DNA from: Tulasnella sp. 424
Lineage: Eukaryota > Basidiomycota > Agaricomycetes > Cantharellales > Tulasnellaceae
Assembly: GCA_019633425.1 (NCBI GenBank)
Contig: WSUB01000007.1
Coordinates: forward strand, 186,001 to 250,000
Length of the DNA: 64,000 nt
Direction of reading: 5' to 3'
In this document: positions 45,256 through 57,825 of the stretch, one piece after another
Layout: each line of letters starts with the position of its first letter
Numbering within the stretch: position 1 is the stretch's first letter
Notes under the pieces: generated by a model
The model's input: the letters and a program-made list of their open reading frames with translations, nothing else
What the model was told of the DNA's origin: nothing
Database searches by the model: none
Program-made: the position numbers and the translations under genes

Positions 45256-47275
45256 ATGGACCAACACCTTGCTGTAAGCTTCGATTCGGCGCTTCTCTCA
45301 ACAATGTTTCTGGGCAAAGCTGAGCCCGAACAACAGGAGCTCAAGCAATCGTGCAAAGGGAGGGTTTGTCAGCCCGGTGACGAAGGCTACGACAACTCCA
45401 AATGGGCTCCAAATTCCACAATACCGAGTAAAATAATCGTTACACCTGAAGATGCTGAAGACATCGCAAAGGCTATTAAAGTGAAGTTTAGGACGCTATG
45501 GGTCCTATAGTTGATTAACAGACAGTACCCACTCTGTGTCCCCAACCACCAGTTTGCGCGTGCTCAAGGCCTACCTATAGCCGTCCGCGGAGGAGGTCAC
45601 AGCAGTAGCACTGCCTCTGCCACGGATGGACTATTAATCAGCATGCGGAGAATGACCAGAATTCGAATCGACGAGGAGGCCAAAATTGGGTACATCCAAT
45701 CAGGGGCCTTGATGTGGCAAGTTGAGGCCGAGACTATCAAATATGGTATGTTGTCAACCGCACCGAGCCATACATATACCCGATATTTCTTATTGTTGGT
45801 CACGTTTTCTTTTCGATCTCAGGTCTCGGTGCTTGTGCAGGGGTAGTACGTTCCCTTCGTTTGTTATCGTTGGAGTGTATCCTGCTTCTAACGTGCTCAA
45901 CAGTGCAGTCAAGTTTCTATCGGCGGTTACACACTCGGCGGTGGTCTTGGACACTCTCTAGGCACATATGGTCTCGCATGCGATAACTTGGTGTCGGCAA
46001 CGATCGTTTTGGCCAACGGAGACATTGTCCAGGCAAGCGAGTCAGAAAACCCCGACCTTTTGTGGGGTCTGAAAGGAGGTCAGCACGATCCCGATGCTTC
46101 ACTGAATGTGCTTCAATTAAAGATGTAATAGGTGGTTCAAACTTTGGCGTGGTTACTGAACTCGGTGTCAAGTTACACCCGCAACGACCAGATGCCTACG
46201 CCGTCCGTGCGTAGTGCGACCCAAATTCGCGTTCGCACCGAATCTCACATACCCCTTCTAGAGTATGTGTATCTGCCAGCTCAACTCGAAGCCTTGGTCC
46301 TTGCGATCAACGAGTGGAGGGCAGTGCAGAAGCTCCACGAAACTATCTTTTTTGGCTTCTCATTGGGTCCAGACGGAAAGGTGAGCTGTATGCATACTGG
46401 CCTCGCCTTGTTTTCAAGTAGGGGCGTTAAGCTAACTCGTCAGAAAATAGCCCTACGCCATCATCAATGGACTTAGCAACTCCGCACAGGAGGAGGGAGA
46501 GGCTTTATTCCGTCGTTTTCTTGATCTCGGTGGATACAAGTTTACCTTCTTGCGTGAAGCTTAAACCGCAGTCTTGACCTTTGGCTTTTGGCAGGACCCA
46601 TCAGCACTACGAATACCCAGGTCCCATGGTCAGAGGTCTGCAACCTTGCTGTAAGTAATCTAATCGTCTCTGTCCTGGCTCATATTATCGACACTTTAAT
46701 GCATTGTTATAGAACGCCATGAACACACTCCCTGGTGGCAAAGTAACAGCAGGAGCCCACATTGACAACTTCGACACGCTCCAGGTGCAGGAATCATGGA
46801 ACGCGTGGTTCAAAATAACCGAGAAGGCGCCGTTCTCTCTTCTCGTGTACGAATTTTATCCGAATAAGAAGGCAGCGGAGCTCCCAATTGACAGCGCAGC
46901 CTTTGCCCAACGACAACCTGTGAGCCCTGAATGCGCGCAGTCCGATGATGGTCGGTGCAGCTGACTGCATCATTGATTCAGTTTATCAACGTTTTCTGTG
47001 GAGCATTGGGCATGGACGAATCGAATGAATCTACCGCTCGTGCACGGGATGAGGTCCTTAACCTGAAAAGGGTCGTTTCAGCCTCCTCTTCGGATGCTGC
47101 CCAAGAATCGTTGGGTTACCTCAATTATGGAGACCCTTTCTCAACACAAAACGAGACAGACAAATATACTAGGCAGATCTTTGGCTCCAATTACTCTCGG
47201 CTTCAGGAGGTGAAGCGGAAATATGACCCTGATGTAGTATTCGATCGGTGGTTCGCGATTCGCCCCGCAGCCTAA
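45256..47275 (+). CDS. BBE-like FAD-linked oxidase F
   Basis: Exon 1 encodes MDQHLA; exon 2 ELKQSCKGRVCQPGDEGYDNSKW. The flavin-linking His (RGGGHSSSTAS) and Cys (CSQVSIGGYTLGGGLGHS) are present. The residue after LLI is Ser (LLISMRRM) where all six other copies have Asp. The exon-6/7 junction reads AVQ rather than AVS. The body resembles E (WFKITEKAPFS), while the last residues (DVVFDRWFAIRPAA) and the 3' flank match D, suggesting a recombinant gene. All exons open. It shows more scattered substitutions in the last exon (GYLNYGDP, FGSNYSRL) than its neighbours. Confidence 0.88.
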
Positions 47276-48198
47276 TGCCATAGCGAGGCTAGTAGGAACG
47301 GGGCGAACGGTAACTTTGAGCCTATATTCCTGATGCCCGTAACTAAACTCTTGTAAACCGATGATAATAATACATTGTGTGATAAATCAAAAGATACCTC
47401 TCTTCCTCTCCCCGGTTGGAGGGATCGCTTTCTTCCTCGACCACCCCTTTATTTGTCTATATTTTCCAAAGCCACTTTGTCCGAGCTTGAGCCTGCCATT
47501 CCCTACGTAAATCCTAATACAACAAAATAAAGTCCTCGATACCTCCACATCTCAAGCCTCCAATTTGATACCGATATCAAATTGGTACCGGGCTCTCCAA
47601 AGCTACCATCCCGCGAAACCTTACTTAAAATGCCGTGAAAAGAGAATTCCCAATTTTGCGGGCTTGCTGAAAGCGACACAATGAGTAAAGCCTGACATGG
47701 CGGGAAACTAGCTATCACGGATGCGGCGAAGCCGGGCTTTGGGAACCGATCGGCCATGCTCGCCATAAACTGCACCATCGGATGGTAAAGCCCTCTTGCC
47801 GTCACGGAAGCCAGAAACGTCGAAACATCTGCAACGACGGCCTACCGCTAATTGGCCTCGGACGACTTAATCCCTACCATTCGGCGATCTCGCCCGGAGA
47901 TCTCATAGAGAATTACGACATCGGTCGGTTTTCACTTCGCCGATCCGCCAACCCGCCAAACTTGCCACCACCTTAAAGTATGGGTGGGGTATACACACTG
48001 TTGATTGGCGCCGAGATGACCTCGTTTTAGGAAAGAGGACCGAGTATGATACACTTTGCGTGTGGTACTGAAGCATTATACCGGTGGATGTGAGCTGGCC
48101 TATATATATACCTCGCCAACTACTCCTACCAGCCATCATCCTTGCACCCAATCGCTCCACACCCCACTCAACTCATCACACCTTAAGTGTAAACAATT
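47276..48198. other. Intergenic F-G
   Basis: The first 170 bp match the 3' flank of D. The rest shows no conserved frame. A TATA run stands at 48101-48110. Confidence 0.55.
48101..48110 (+). promoter_or_regulatory. TATA box of oxidase G
   Basis: TATATATATA, 98 bp before the ATG. Confidence 0.6.
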
Positions 48199-50193
48199 AT
48201 GATCCACTCCGTCGCTGTAAGTTCATCTAAGTTTGTCTGCATTTCGAATCGCTCTGATGCCCGAATTGCTGCCGCGGTTTAGGATTTGAAGACTTCGTGC
48301 AAAGGTCGCGTTTGCGAGCCAGGCGACGAGGGCTACGATTACTCTAAATGGGCTCCAAATTCGATGATACCGTGCAAAGTTGTTGTCACCGCAGAGGAGA
48401 CTGAAGACATAGCCAAGGCCATCAAGGCAGGTCCCCTAGTCACTGTGACATGCCCAGGCCTAAGCAGCTAATGACCTCTCTCCTTCATTCATTCAGTTCG
48501 CTCGCTCGCAGGGTCTTCCCATCGCCGTTCGCGGAGGAGGACATAGTAGCAGCACAGCTTCCGCTACTGAGGGACTGTTGATAGACCTACGAAAGCTAAA
48601 CAAGATCCGAGTTGACGAGGAGACGAAGGTCGGCTACATTCAACCCGGAGCCCTTATCCGTGATATCGAGGTTGAGACCCTAAAATACGGTGCGTTACAA
48701 CCTATTGTATATCCTTTTTTAGCCGTATGTATCTGACACCGCCTGCTTCCAGGGCTTGGAGCATGCGTGGGTGTCGTAAGTCCTCGAACCGATCTCCGTC
48801 GCCTATGCTCTTTCCAGCTAACACGACCAGCAGTGCAGCCAAGTTTCCATCGGAGGATACACCGTTGGCGGCGGGATTGGGTACTCTACCGGAGCGTATG
48901 GTCTTGCTGCCGACAACTTAATGTCTGCGACCGTCGTCCTTGCGCATGGGGAGATAGTCGAAGCGAGCGAATCGGAAAACCCGGATTTACTCTGGGGAAT
49001 TCGAGGAGGTAACCTTCCCCTTCGTCGATTTCGCGTTTAGGGAGGCATGATCTTACCGCTTTCCGTTCTCTTGCAGGCGGGTCGAACTTTGGGGTCCTAG
49101 CCGAGCTCAGGGTGAAGCTGCACCCTCAAAGAGCTGACGCATATGCAGTCAGTGAGTAAATTCGTCTTTCACCAAAGTCTGGGGATGTCTAAGGCGACGA
49201 AATTAGGCTATTCATTCCCTCCGACGCGAATCAATGAGGTTGTCGAAGAAATCAACAAATGGAAAGACGTGCAGAAGGTCCATGAAACGGTGTTCATGCT
49301 CATTGGTTTAGGCCCCGACAAGCAGGTCAGCTTGCCTTCTATATATTCACGTAGATAAACACTCAGTCTGCTTTAAATAGCCATACGTTGTGATCAATGG
49401 GGTCAGCAACTCGTCTCAGGAGGACGGAGAGGCCGCATTCAAGCGGTTCCTGGATCTCGGTAAGCGTCGAGCCCTGCCAAACCCTTGGCCTTCGCGAACC
49501 TGACCCAATTCTTTTAGGGCCTGTAAATATCATAAACGCCCAGCTTCCGTGGACGGAAGCATGTAAACTGGCGGTGGGTGGCCCTGCCGTTCATATTCGG
49601 TGCACCTTTCGTGGGTTGATGACTCAACGTGAATGATAGGATCCGCCGAACGACATCGCCGGAGGTAAACTTATTTGTGGGGCTCACATCGACACATTCG
49701 ACGCGGTCCAGGTTCAGAAAACGTTCGAGGCGTGGGAGGAAATGGTCAAAAAGGCACCGATCTCGATTCTTCTGTATGAATTTTACCATTATGGGAAAGT
49801 TGCAGAGGTCCCAGTTGAAAGCGCTGCATTTGCCCAAAGACACGAGGTGAGCTGTCTTCTGAGGAATCACTTGACTCAAGTCTGCTTACATCCCGCCTCT
49901 GAAAGCTCATGACCGTACTCTGTGCCTGTATGGGCATTGGAGACGAGTACGCTCCGTACGTTCGGGACGAACTGCTGAGGCTGAAGAGTATCGTCGCGGC
50001 TTCGTCATCGAAGGATGCTCAAGAGTCTCTGGGCTATGCCAATTATGGGGATCTATTTTGTACCCTAAATGAGACGGACGAGTACACGAAGAAGATATTC
50101 AAGTCGAACTATCCCCGTTTGAAGGAGATCAAGAAGAAGTATGACCCAGATATGGTCTTCAATCGGTGGTTTGCGATTCAACCATCAGATTGA
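48199..50193 (+). CDS. BBE-like FAD-linked oxidase G
   Basis: Exon 1 encodes MIHSVA; exon 2 DLKTSCKGRVCEPGDEGYDYSKW. Flavin-His motif RGGGHSSSTASATEG; Cys exon CSQVSIGGYTVGGGIGYSTGAYG. It is the most divergent intact copy: exon 7 begins YSFPPTRINEVVEEI where the others have YVYLPxQL, exon 3 has LLIDLRKLNKIRVDEE, and the C-terminal motif reads GYANYGDLF instead of GDPF. Intron 2 appears to use a GC donor (GCAGGT, 48427). Stop at 50191-50193 after FAIQPSD. All exons open. Confidence 0.88.
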
Positions 50194-50874
50194 TAGCGAA
50201 CGGTGATTGTTTCGTTGAATGTCTGTTTCAACCTAGACCTCTGTAATTTGGGAATGAATAACTGTTCCGCGTGAAAATCGCCATGTGAGGTTGCTATTGG
50301 GTCCGCGGATTAAATAAATAGAGGTGAAGTTCGTGAACGCAGCTAGCTTGTCGCCCTCGCTTTTTTTTCGATGGCATCCTAAATTCCTAATTCATAAATT
50401 AACGATTCTGGTGCAACTAAAAGTCTTCCGGCTCTAAAGGCACCTATCCTGTCCGTCCAATAGTGAGGTTCGATGGATAAGGGCTCAGAAAGGATAGGGA
50501 CACCTGTCTGGAGACTGTAACGGGAGACATTGAAGCGACCAAAGGGGGGTACCCAAAAATACGTCAGGCACAATCCAAGCACCTACCCCTTAGCCAAGCC
50601 ATCCCCGAACGGGTTCACTCTCGACGTAGCGGTTAAACAGGGGTGTGCACCCGATACGTACTCTGCCTAGCTCAAACCAGTCATAAACATACTGTCCTAG
50701 GAGACCATCCAGATGTCTTGGCATTTGATGGAATCCGCTTCGGGAACCTTACGACACATTAATGCACCGCCTCTTTGACACTTCCGAATGTAATGACAGA
50801 TCGAAACGGAAGGACTGAGGCGAAAAAGGCTGGGTTGTTCTGAAATTACATGGTCGGAGAGTGAATGCTAGTCA
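50194..50874. other. Intergenic G-H
   Basis: No exons 1-8 of an oxidase could be found here, although pseudogene H needs them. No other gene seen. Confidence 0.5.
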
Positions 50875-51630
50875 TCTGAGCAGTCCGGTCGCGTTCCTGA
50901 CAGAGCCCGTGAACACCACAAGCGTGCAAGTACCATGGGGAGATATCAGCAGGCTAGCCGTGAGTATAGAAAGCGGCCCTTGTTTACTCGCTCCTTACGC
51001 TGCGTTTAAATGCATAGGACAACCTGAACGTCGTTCCAGGGGGGAAGATCTTCGTCAGAGCCATGTCGACAAGTTCGACGCGGAACAGGTCCAGAAGACG
51101 TATGGCGCATGGCAAGAAGTCATCAAAAAGGCTCCTCACTCGATTGTCGTGTACGAGTTCTTCCACAGGAGGAAAGTCACGCCTATATCTCTGGAAGACG
51201 CGGCGTTTGCTCGGCGCGATGATGTGAGTGCGCTTATAGTCGTTTGCGCCGCCCCACTCGCCGCTGAATACATGTGTCCTCGCGGCAGTTCCAAACGGTC
51301 CTATGCGAAATGATGGGATTCGAAGACGATTATACAACTAGTGCATGGAATGACCAACTCAAGCTAAGACGTGTGGTTTCTGGATCGTCTTTACAAGCTG
51401 CCCAAGACACGTCGGGTTACGCCAACTACGCCGATCCGTTCTGCACTCAAAACGACACGGACCAATACGCGAGAAAGCTTTTCGGTACTAAATACGCCCG
51501 TTTGCAAGAAGTCAAAAAGAAGTATGACCCAGATATGGCTTTCGATCGTTGGTTCACTGTCAGGCCCACTGCGTACGATCGAGCACCGGAAATGGGAAAT
51601 CTCATGTTCGCACGAATGTCTTCAGAATGA
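50875..51630 (+). pseudogene. BBE-like oxidase H, 5'-truncated and frameshifted
   Basis: Only the counterparts of exons 9-11 remain. PVNTTSVQVPWGDISRLA is followed by an intron, then NLNVVPGGKIFV and, after a one-base frame change near 51058-51065, VDKFDAEQVQKTYGAW. The last exon reads FQTVLCEMMGFEDDYTTSAW...GYANYADPFCTQNDTDQYARK...YARLQEVKKKYDP and runs past the usual end (RPTAYDRAPEMGN). The FAD-binding half, with both flavin-linking residues, is missing, so no active oxidase can be made. Confidence 0.85.
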
Positions 51631-51837
51631 ATTCTCTTGAGAATGCACCCGTGATAGTGTATATGAAGGGCGAAATCCATGCTTCAACAACGTCAAACTA
51701 CATACACGTTTCAATGGGTAATTTACGACGCTAACAAGGCTTGGAATACACGACTTGCGTCCTGTCGTCCTGTGGCTTCTCAGAGACGGTCGCCAGGAGC
51801 ATGGCTTCAGTGCCTTTTTCTGCATTAGCAAAGGCCG

Positions 51838-54307
51838 TTAGCCGGGGACATGTTCGGGACCGAGTTCATTTGACGTACTCATGAGGCTGACAGTTGCCTC
51901 TACAATGTCCTCAATGACCTTATGGACAAGTTCCACGCTTACGTTCTCCCGGACGACGATACGGAGAATCTCAATATCTTGAGCGTTAGGGGGCAGGGCG
52001 TAGTTGGGAACAATCCACTGCTTGACCCGGAGGAGTGTCTGCATCCATTCTTGTTTGACCCATGGATATTCCTGCTTGAATTCATCGGAGAATCTGGGTT
52101 TCGTAACAAGAGTCAGTAAACCAGCACTCGAGCTCTCCTTGTTCGGGGTACCTGAAAGAAACAACCGGTAGACCGCGGCGGTAATACTGGGGATCCTCAG
52201 TGTCAGTGGTTGCGGATTCAAGTGCATGGCCGATCGTGCTCGTCATGGAGCCTTCATAGGGTAGGTGAATCTCCGACACAACCTGACGGGTTTCAGCACA
52301 TATCAGCTTTGTCTTCTGTAAAAGGCAGCGTCAAATACCCGTGCCTTGTAGTATCCGGTTGCTTCCAGAGCTCGAGACAAGATTCTAGCATTGGTGAGGT
52401 CGATGCGAGCAAGACGCCTTAGACAGAGAACGTTAGGAACTTGTATATGACTATCTCAAGAGACCCAACTTACTGGTACCCTTCCCAGCCGAGGTTGAGG
52501 AAGTTAAACATTTGGGCGATGACGGGAGCTGTCCAATGCCCTCAGTTCAGCTCTGCGGCGACCCGCATTCATCTGAAGCAACATACCGGCCGGACGAGAG
52601 AAGTTGAGGTTGTAAGAATATTCCGTGCTACAGTTCACAACATTATGAGCCTCTACTCGGTGCAAACGAGTTGTGTTGACCAGTGAGCACTTACTTGCCA
52701 AGGTAGCTATTAGACACTCTCGGTCAGTTCCATTCGACAAGCAGGTGACGACATCGAGACAGCTTACTGAAGTTCAAAGATAAGCTCCTTGGGTAGATAT
52801 TGAACGTCCTTCCAACTGAAATGGAAGAGAGACGACGTGCGGCACGTTGGTGAGTCACCGAACGAAGAAAACTGCAAATACGAGCTTACATGATCCATCC
52901 GAGACCGACTGGAGTTGCACCGAATCTATAGACCCGACGAAAGCGCATGAGCAAACACGTCAGAAGGTTGGACGAGGGTCCCGTGACATACTTGTGACCG
53001 CTGGTGTTGATGCTCTGAACACGGGAAACGTCAAACGCCCACTTGTATTTGGGATATGCTAGAGAAAGGAGAAAGAATCAGCGAAGGCTCAAAATAATTA
53101 ATCTGACATGAATCGTACCGAATGGTGCGATGAAGCCTATCGTGGTAGCAAGAATTTATCAGCAAACTTCAAGTTGAAGATGACTAGCGAGCTAGACGTT
53201 CGCACCTCCGCTCGCAGCGTCAACGTGGATCGGGACATGTTGACCCGTCTTAGTTTCGTATTCATCAACTATATCATATATCGTCAATGGAATGGCTCTT
53301 TCATGCAGCTGGCATCCTAAAGTCCAGCGACTTACGCAGGTCGCTCATCTCCTGGACGTTCTCGAAAACACCGGTGTAAGTGCTTCCCAGAATAACCATA
53401 ACGCCGATGGTATTCTCGTCGATGTACTCCATGGCGCGCTTAGGATCCATACAGAAGCGAGTGGATTCATCGACGGGGACCAAGCGCATCTGAGTACAAA
53501 ACGGACAGATTCGTCAGCAAAAACTTTATAAAGTCGTGATCGGAGTTGAGCTCACCTCGACGTCAAAGTACCTAGCGAACTTCTCGAGAGCGACTTGCGC
53601 ATTGGCACCGAAGACGATGTTGGGGTGGTAGTTCTCCTTGCCGGCAGCTTGACGGTTAGCCTGCCAACGCTTTTTCATGGCAAGGCCGCCGAGCATGATG
53701 GCCTCGGAGCTATACAGTTCAACATCAGCTGGTTGGAGCCTTATCCAATGATGAGAGAAACGCACGATCCGCCGGTAGCCGTGCCAATGGCCTTGCAGTC
53801 TTTAGGTATTTTCCATAGGTTCGCAACTGGAACAACGCGGATCAGCATCTCTGGGGAGAACAGCTTCACTCGATGACGTACTGATGGTGACGCATCGTTC
53901 TTGAACTTCGATGGTGGCAGGGTACTCGTCTTGGTCCGCGAGATTCTTGTACATGTTCTCGACCATGAGCTTCTCGCCCTCTGGAGGCATCCAAGTGTGG
54001 ACGAAGGAAGCGAAGTTGAGAGAAGGGGTTCCGTCGAGCTCGAGGTCATCGTGGATGATCTGGTAGGCACCCTTGGCGCTCATGCCCTGGGTGGGGAGCT
54101 CATATTTTGGGATATCGTCTTGCCCAAGGCGAGCAGCGTAAACGCCTCCCGAGGAACGGACGCTTTTCTTGGCGGAGTGCTTGCGATGCTTGGCATCCTT
54201 GCACTTGGCGACGAGCTCTTCCGCGTCAACTGTGAGGGGGAAGGGATACGATGAGGACGGAAAAGGAGGGCGATAACTGGACGCGTCTTACCAGATTTCG
54301 ATAGCAT
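51838..54307 (-). CDS. GAD1: Glutamate decarboxylase (PLP-dependent)
   Basis: Converts glutamate to GABA in the cytosol; in fungi it feeds the GABA shunt. Spliced from many exons starting [15 protein letters not shown] (ATG 54305-54307). Family motifs in order: [54 protein letters not shown], the [22 protein letters not shown] block of PLP binding, [32 protein letters not shown] with the Schiff-base Lys, and C-terminal [39 protein letters not shown] and [16 protein letters not shown]. The stop is at 51838-51840 after GPEHVPG. It is divergent from the snurportin gene. The exon near 52320-52380 could use either a GC or a GT donor. Confidence 0.93.
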
Positions 54308-54918
54308 GAGGGTTAACGAGGTCTTGGTCAACGGAGGAGTGCGAAGAGGTAAGGGGACGGTGTGCTGATCTTGACTTTGAAAGTACGACCTTTTATATTG
54401 GATCTTGGGATGGGTTAGGAACCCTTGACCTCATGGTGTCGATGTCGCAGCAGCTACGACACTACTGGGGCGATTGGATGATGACGAAAGAGGCACGGAA
54501 ATAGAATCGCGTTCCATTTGATCACTATCTCAACAATACCAAAACCTAGTTTACTGCTTCAATACCCACTGTAGCAGCCATATTCCCTCCCTACACGCGT
54601 TTTGGCTTCCAGAGCGGGCTCGAACGTGCTAAGCGAGGGTGTTTGGACGCTGAGAGTAGCGTCATAGGACCATCAGAACCCGCGGCGTTGGACGGCATTC
54701 AAATATAGGTTCCAGCGGCGTGAAGTCAATCCGTGGATATATCAGTCATGAATATCGGCGAAAAATAGGCCGCAGCTATCGATAGTGAATGCGTTGAGGC
54801 AGGGGAAGGAATTCAAGGCAAAGCGGCGAGAAGCGCCCGGTCTACTTGGATATTCCAACTGTGAGAAATTTCGATCAAGGCCCTACCCCTTGGAATCTTG
54901 ACTGCCATCTGCGGCCAA
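54308..54918. other. Divergent promoter region, GAD / snurportin
   Basis: A TATA-like ttttatattgg lies about 85 bp upstream of the GAD start on the opposite strand. No gene seen. Confidence 0.5.
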
Positions 54919-56746
54919 ATGAATCCTTCCAACTCAATGGCAAGCAATAGCCAATTCGCTCGCCGTGTTGCCGAGTTCAAGGCTCCTAGATTGCATAAAG
55001 ACTCGCAAGAAAAGCGTCGCGCGGATGCTCTCGCCGAACAGAAGAGGGTGCGACTCCCCTCCATTCATTGTCCCAGCAACCGTGAGTTTCTGACTCTCTT
55101 TTCACCTTTTTCCCCGCCGGGAACGTGATACAGAAACGCGCCGAACGCATTCAATCTTCCAGAAATATCGATTTGTTTGCGGGATTGAGCATCAGCTCTC
55201 CAAAGTCCGGCGGCGCCTCTTTGCCCAACGATGAGGACGATGAGGACGACGTCATCTTCCCCCATCAAGGGCTCGCCCAGTTCGTGAAGATGTTACCTTC
55301 AGCTTCCAACTCGAGCCTCCCAACTCCATCAGAGCCGGAAATCCTCCCTGAACACCAGCTTCCGACTGCGTTTGGGTCGACAGCCCTCGCCCACTCGAGG
55401 CGAAAGCGCAAGCCCAAGAACCACAAGGCCAAGAAGGCGAAGAAACCCGCAAAGGCAGAAGATATGGTAGTAGAGACAGGCAAGGAAGAAGGCAACCCGC
55501 TCCTCGCCAACTCGATCATGTACGCCGAGCTCCTGGAGATGAACGCCGACTTGGTTGAATGGAACCAAACGCATCTCCCCATCCAGCAAGATGATCCTAC
55601 CATCCCTGACGGAATTCCCGCGGATCTCGAGACGGGGTGGGTTGCACTGGCACCAATACCTCGCGGCAAGCGATGCATGGCGATCTCGTACCAGGCAGTC
55701 TACGAAGGTCGATCCGAAGAACCAGCCACTCGGACGTTATTGCATTCAAGAGTGAAAGGGAAAGCATTCCTTACCTTCCCTTCGCCCTTACCGCCCAATT
55801 CCATCTTGGATTGCATCCTGGATGATAACTGGCACCAAAATGGCGTTCTCCACGTTGTGGATATACTACGGTGGAGGGGTAGTGACTTTGTGGATTGTGA
55901 AGCAGAATTTAGGTGAGTCAGGGCTTTCTTCTATTTGTGAGGAATTGATAATGACCTTTACTGGATGATCTGTGTCTCTCGTCAGGTTTTGGTGGAGGGA
56001 CTCCAAGCTATCGGAATTACCCAAGTTCCCCCTCCCGAACGCACCTCGCTCTTCCTCACAGAGCTCTCCGCCATCCTCTACACCGGTCCCACTCTTCCCT
56101 TACCCAGTCTATTTCTTTGGAGTCCCCTACTATTCTCCGCCGATCAGCCTTCCTGCATTCCTCCAGACGCTCATCCCCGCCGCTCGGAGTGCTCGCCAGC
56201 AAACCGTCGAGGTCCCGATACCCAAACCTCCTCCACCAAAACGCCCACGCGCCAAAGGAAAAGGCAAGGCCAAAGAGCAAAACGCCAATGCCTCCATGGA
56301 AATAGAGGCACAGGAGGCGGAACCGTCTGAGGAAACGATGGAAATGGAGGCAGTTACAACAACAGGTGCAGACGGCGCAGAACAAGATGAGTTTGGGAGA
56401 AATTCACCTGCTACTATGTTGCGGTACCTCCAGAACGATCGGGTGCCAACACCTCCCATGCCGAAGACGAGGATGGATACTGCGTCGTTCGTCTCGGACG
56501 GGATGCTGTTGTACGTTTCTCAAGCGTCTTATCAACCGGTAGGTAATCTGGGAATTGCCATCGCATACTCCGGAGCTGATTCACAGATGTTGCCTATTAC
56601 AGGGAGAAACTCCTCTAGCTTGCTGGATCCCGGCTGAACCTCTGCCAGTTCAAGACCAGCCAGCTGACGCAGCACCTGCGGGTCCTGTTCCGTCTCCGTT
56701 GGATGTGTTCCAAAGGTCCGCTCCCAGCCGTCTCTTGATCGCATGA
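54919..56746 (+). CDS. SNUPN: Snurportin-1 homologue (m3G-cap-binding snRNP import adaptor)
   Basis: Adaptor that binds the trimethylguanosine cap of spliceosomal snRNAs and importin beta. The N-terminus FARRVAEFKAPRLHKDSQEKRR...EQKRKRAERIQSSR resembles the importin-beta-binding segment. A linker rich in Lys/Ala precedes the cap-binding domain: ADLETGWVALAPIPRGKRCMAI, SILDCILDDNWHQNGVLHVVDILRWRG, FVDCEAEFRFWWRDSKL, and after a proline-rich insertion SDGMLLYVSQASYQPGETPLACWIP. These match the human protein block by block. The insert between the last two blocks (about 140 residues, PKPPPPKRPRAKGKGKAK) is longer than in animals. The start at 54919 is the first ATG; 54937 is an alternative. Confidence 0.88.
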
Positions 56747-57825
56747 GGAATGCAACGCTGACGACTTGGGGGTTGTTCCAGTTTGATATATCGCCGTTGT
56801 GTGAAAGCCAAGGATGCTCTGGAAGGAAATGGAGCGTCTCTGCCTAACGGTGGTGTCATCCCCCAACGTTGAGGCCTAGGTCCCATGAATCTTTCTAGAC
56901 TGCTCGTTTCTTGTGTCGTTCAAGGCTTGTTCGCGGTATAGATCAAGTCGCGTACCTTGTCTTGAACCTTGCCATTGCCTCGCCATTACCTCCTGCCTTA
57001 GGGGTTATGTAAATCGTCGGGCAGCGTGTTCGCTTCCAAGCGCATGGGAACAAGTTTCAGATGTATATACGCATGGAAAGTGCAATAGATAGCCGGTGAA
57101 TGAATGCGGTTGGCTGTTCGTGGCCTGACGTAAACAAACCTTGAACCAGAAGGGGATGGATGAGCGCGTCGGGACTTGAAACACCTCCCTCCAACACTCC
57201 CTCGTGTTTTCCTGCTGGAACACAACCGCGCGCGCCGCCTCGCCTACCAACGCAACATATATATACTAGGTACGTACACGAGCTCGCCTATGTACATTGG
57301 ATTTTTCCCCCTTGCATCACCTCTTGTCTCCCTCTCTCTTGCCTTCTGGCCACCCGAGGTTTGGTCGCGTGACCCTGCCGCAATATTTACGCATCTTCTC
57401 GATGGCGATTGGTGCTTTGGCACATTTTTTCTCGCCTTTGGGCAACGCCCTTTGCTCGACGAAGGGCCTATCCGTTGTCTTTCTCGCCATCAGTACGATG
57501 TGTACGATGACTATGCGGGGCCATCTGGGGCTGGGGGGTTACATTCGCGGTCCGATCACACCCAATAAAGCAATCCTATAGCCGGCTACCAAATCAAGGA
57601 TACGATAACCTCGAGAAGAAGGAAGATAAGCATATGATCAAAAAGGCAAAAACAACATGCGGGGCGAGATGATACAGGAGATGAGAGGGCTACAGGAATA
57701 AAGAGTCCCATAAGAGAGAAGAAACCAAATGAAGAAACAAGAACACCCGGAGGCGACTCCGGAGCACTTTTCAGTGATCCCGTGAGGCGTCTCCTCATAG
57801 ATTAACAACAAACAAACCGAGACCC
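56747..57825. other. Convergent intergenic region, about 1.1 kb
   Basis: Between the stop codons of the snurportin and phosphatase genes. Short overlapping frames only; a TATATATA run at about 57258. No gene seen. Confidence 0.5.

Noticed and set aside
25990..51640. Classical secondary-metabolite gene cluster
   Set aside because: No synthase, transporter or pathway-specific zinc-cluster regulator is present; only oxidases and one P450.
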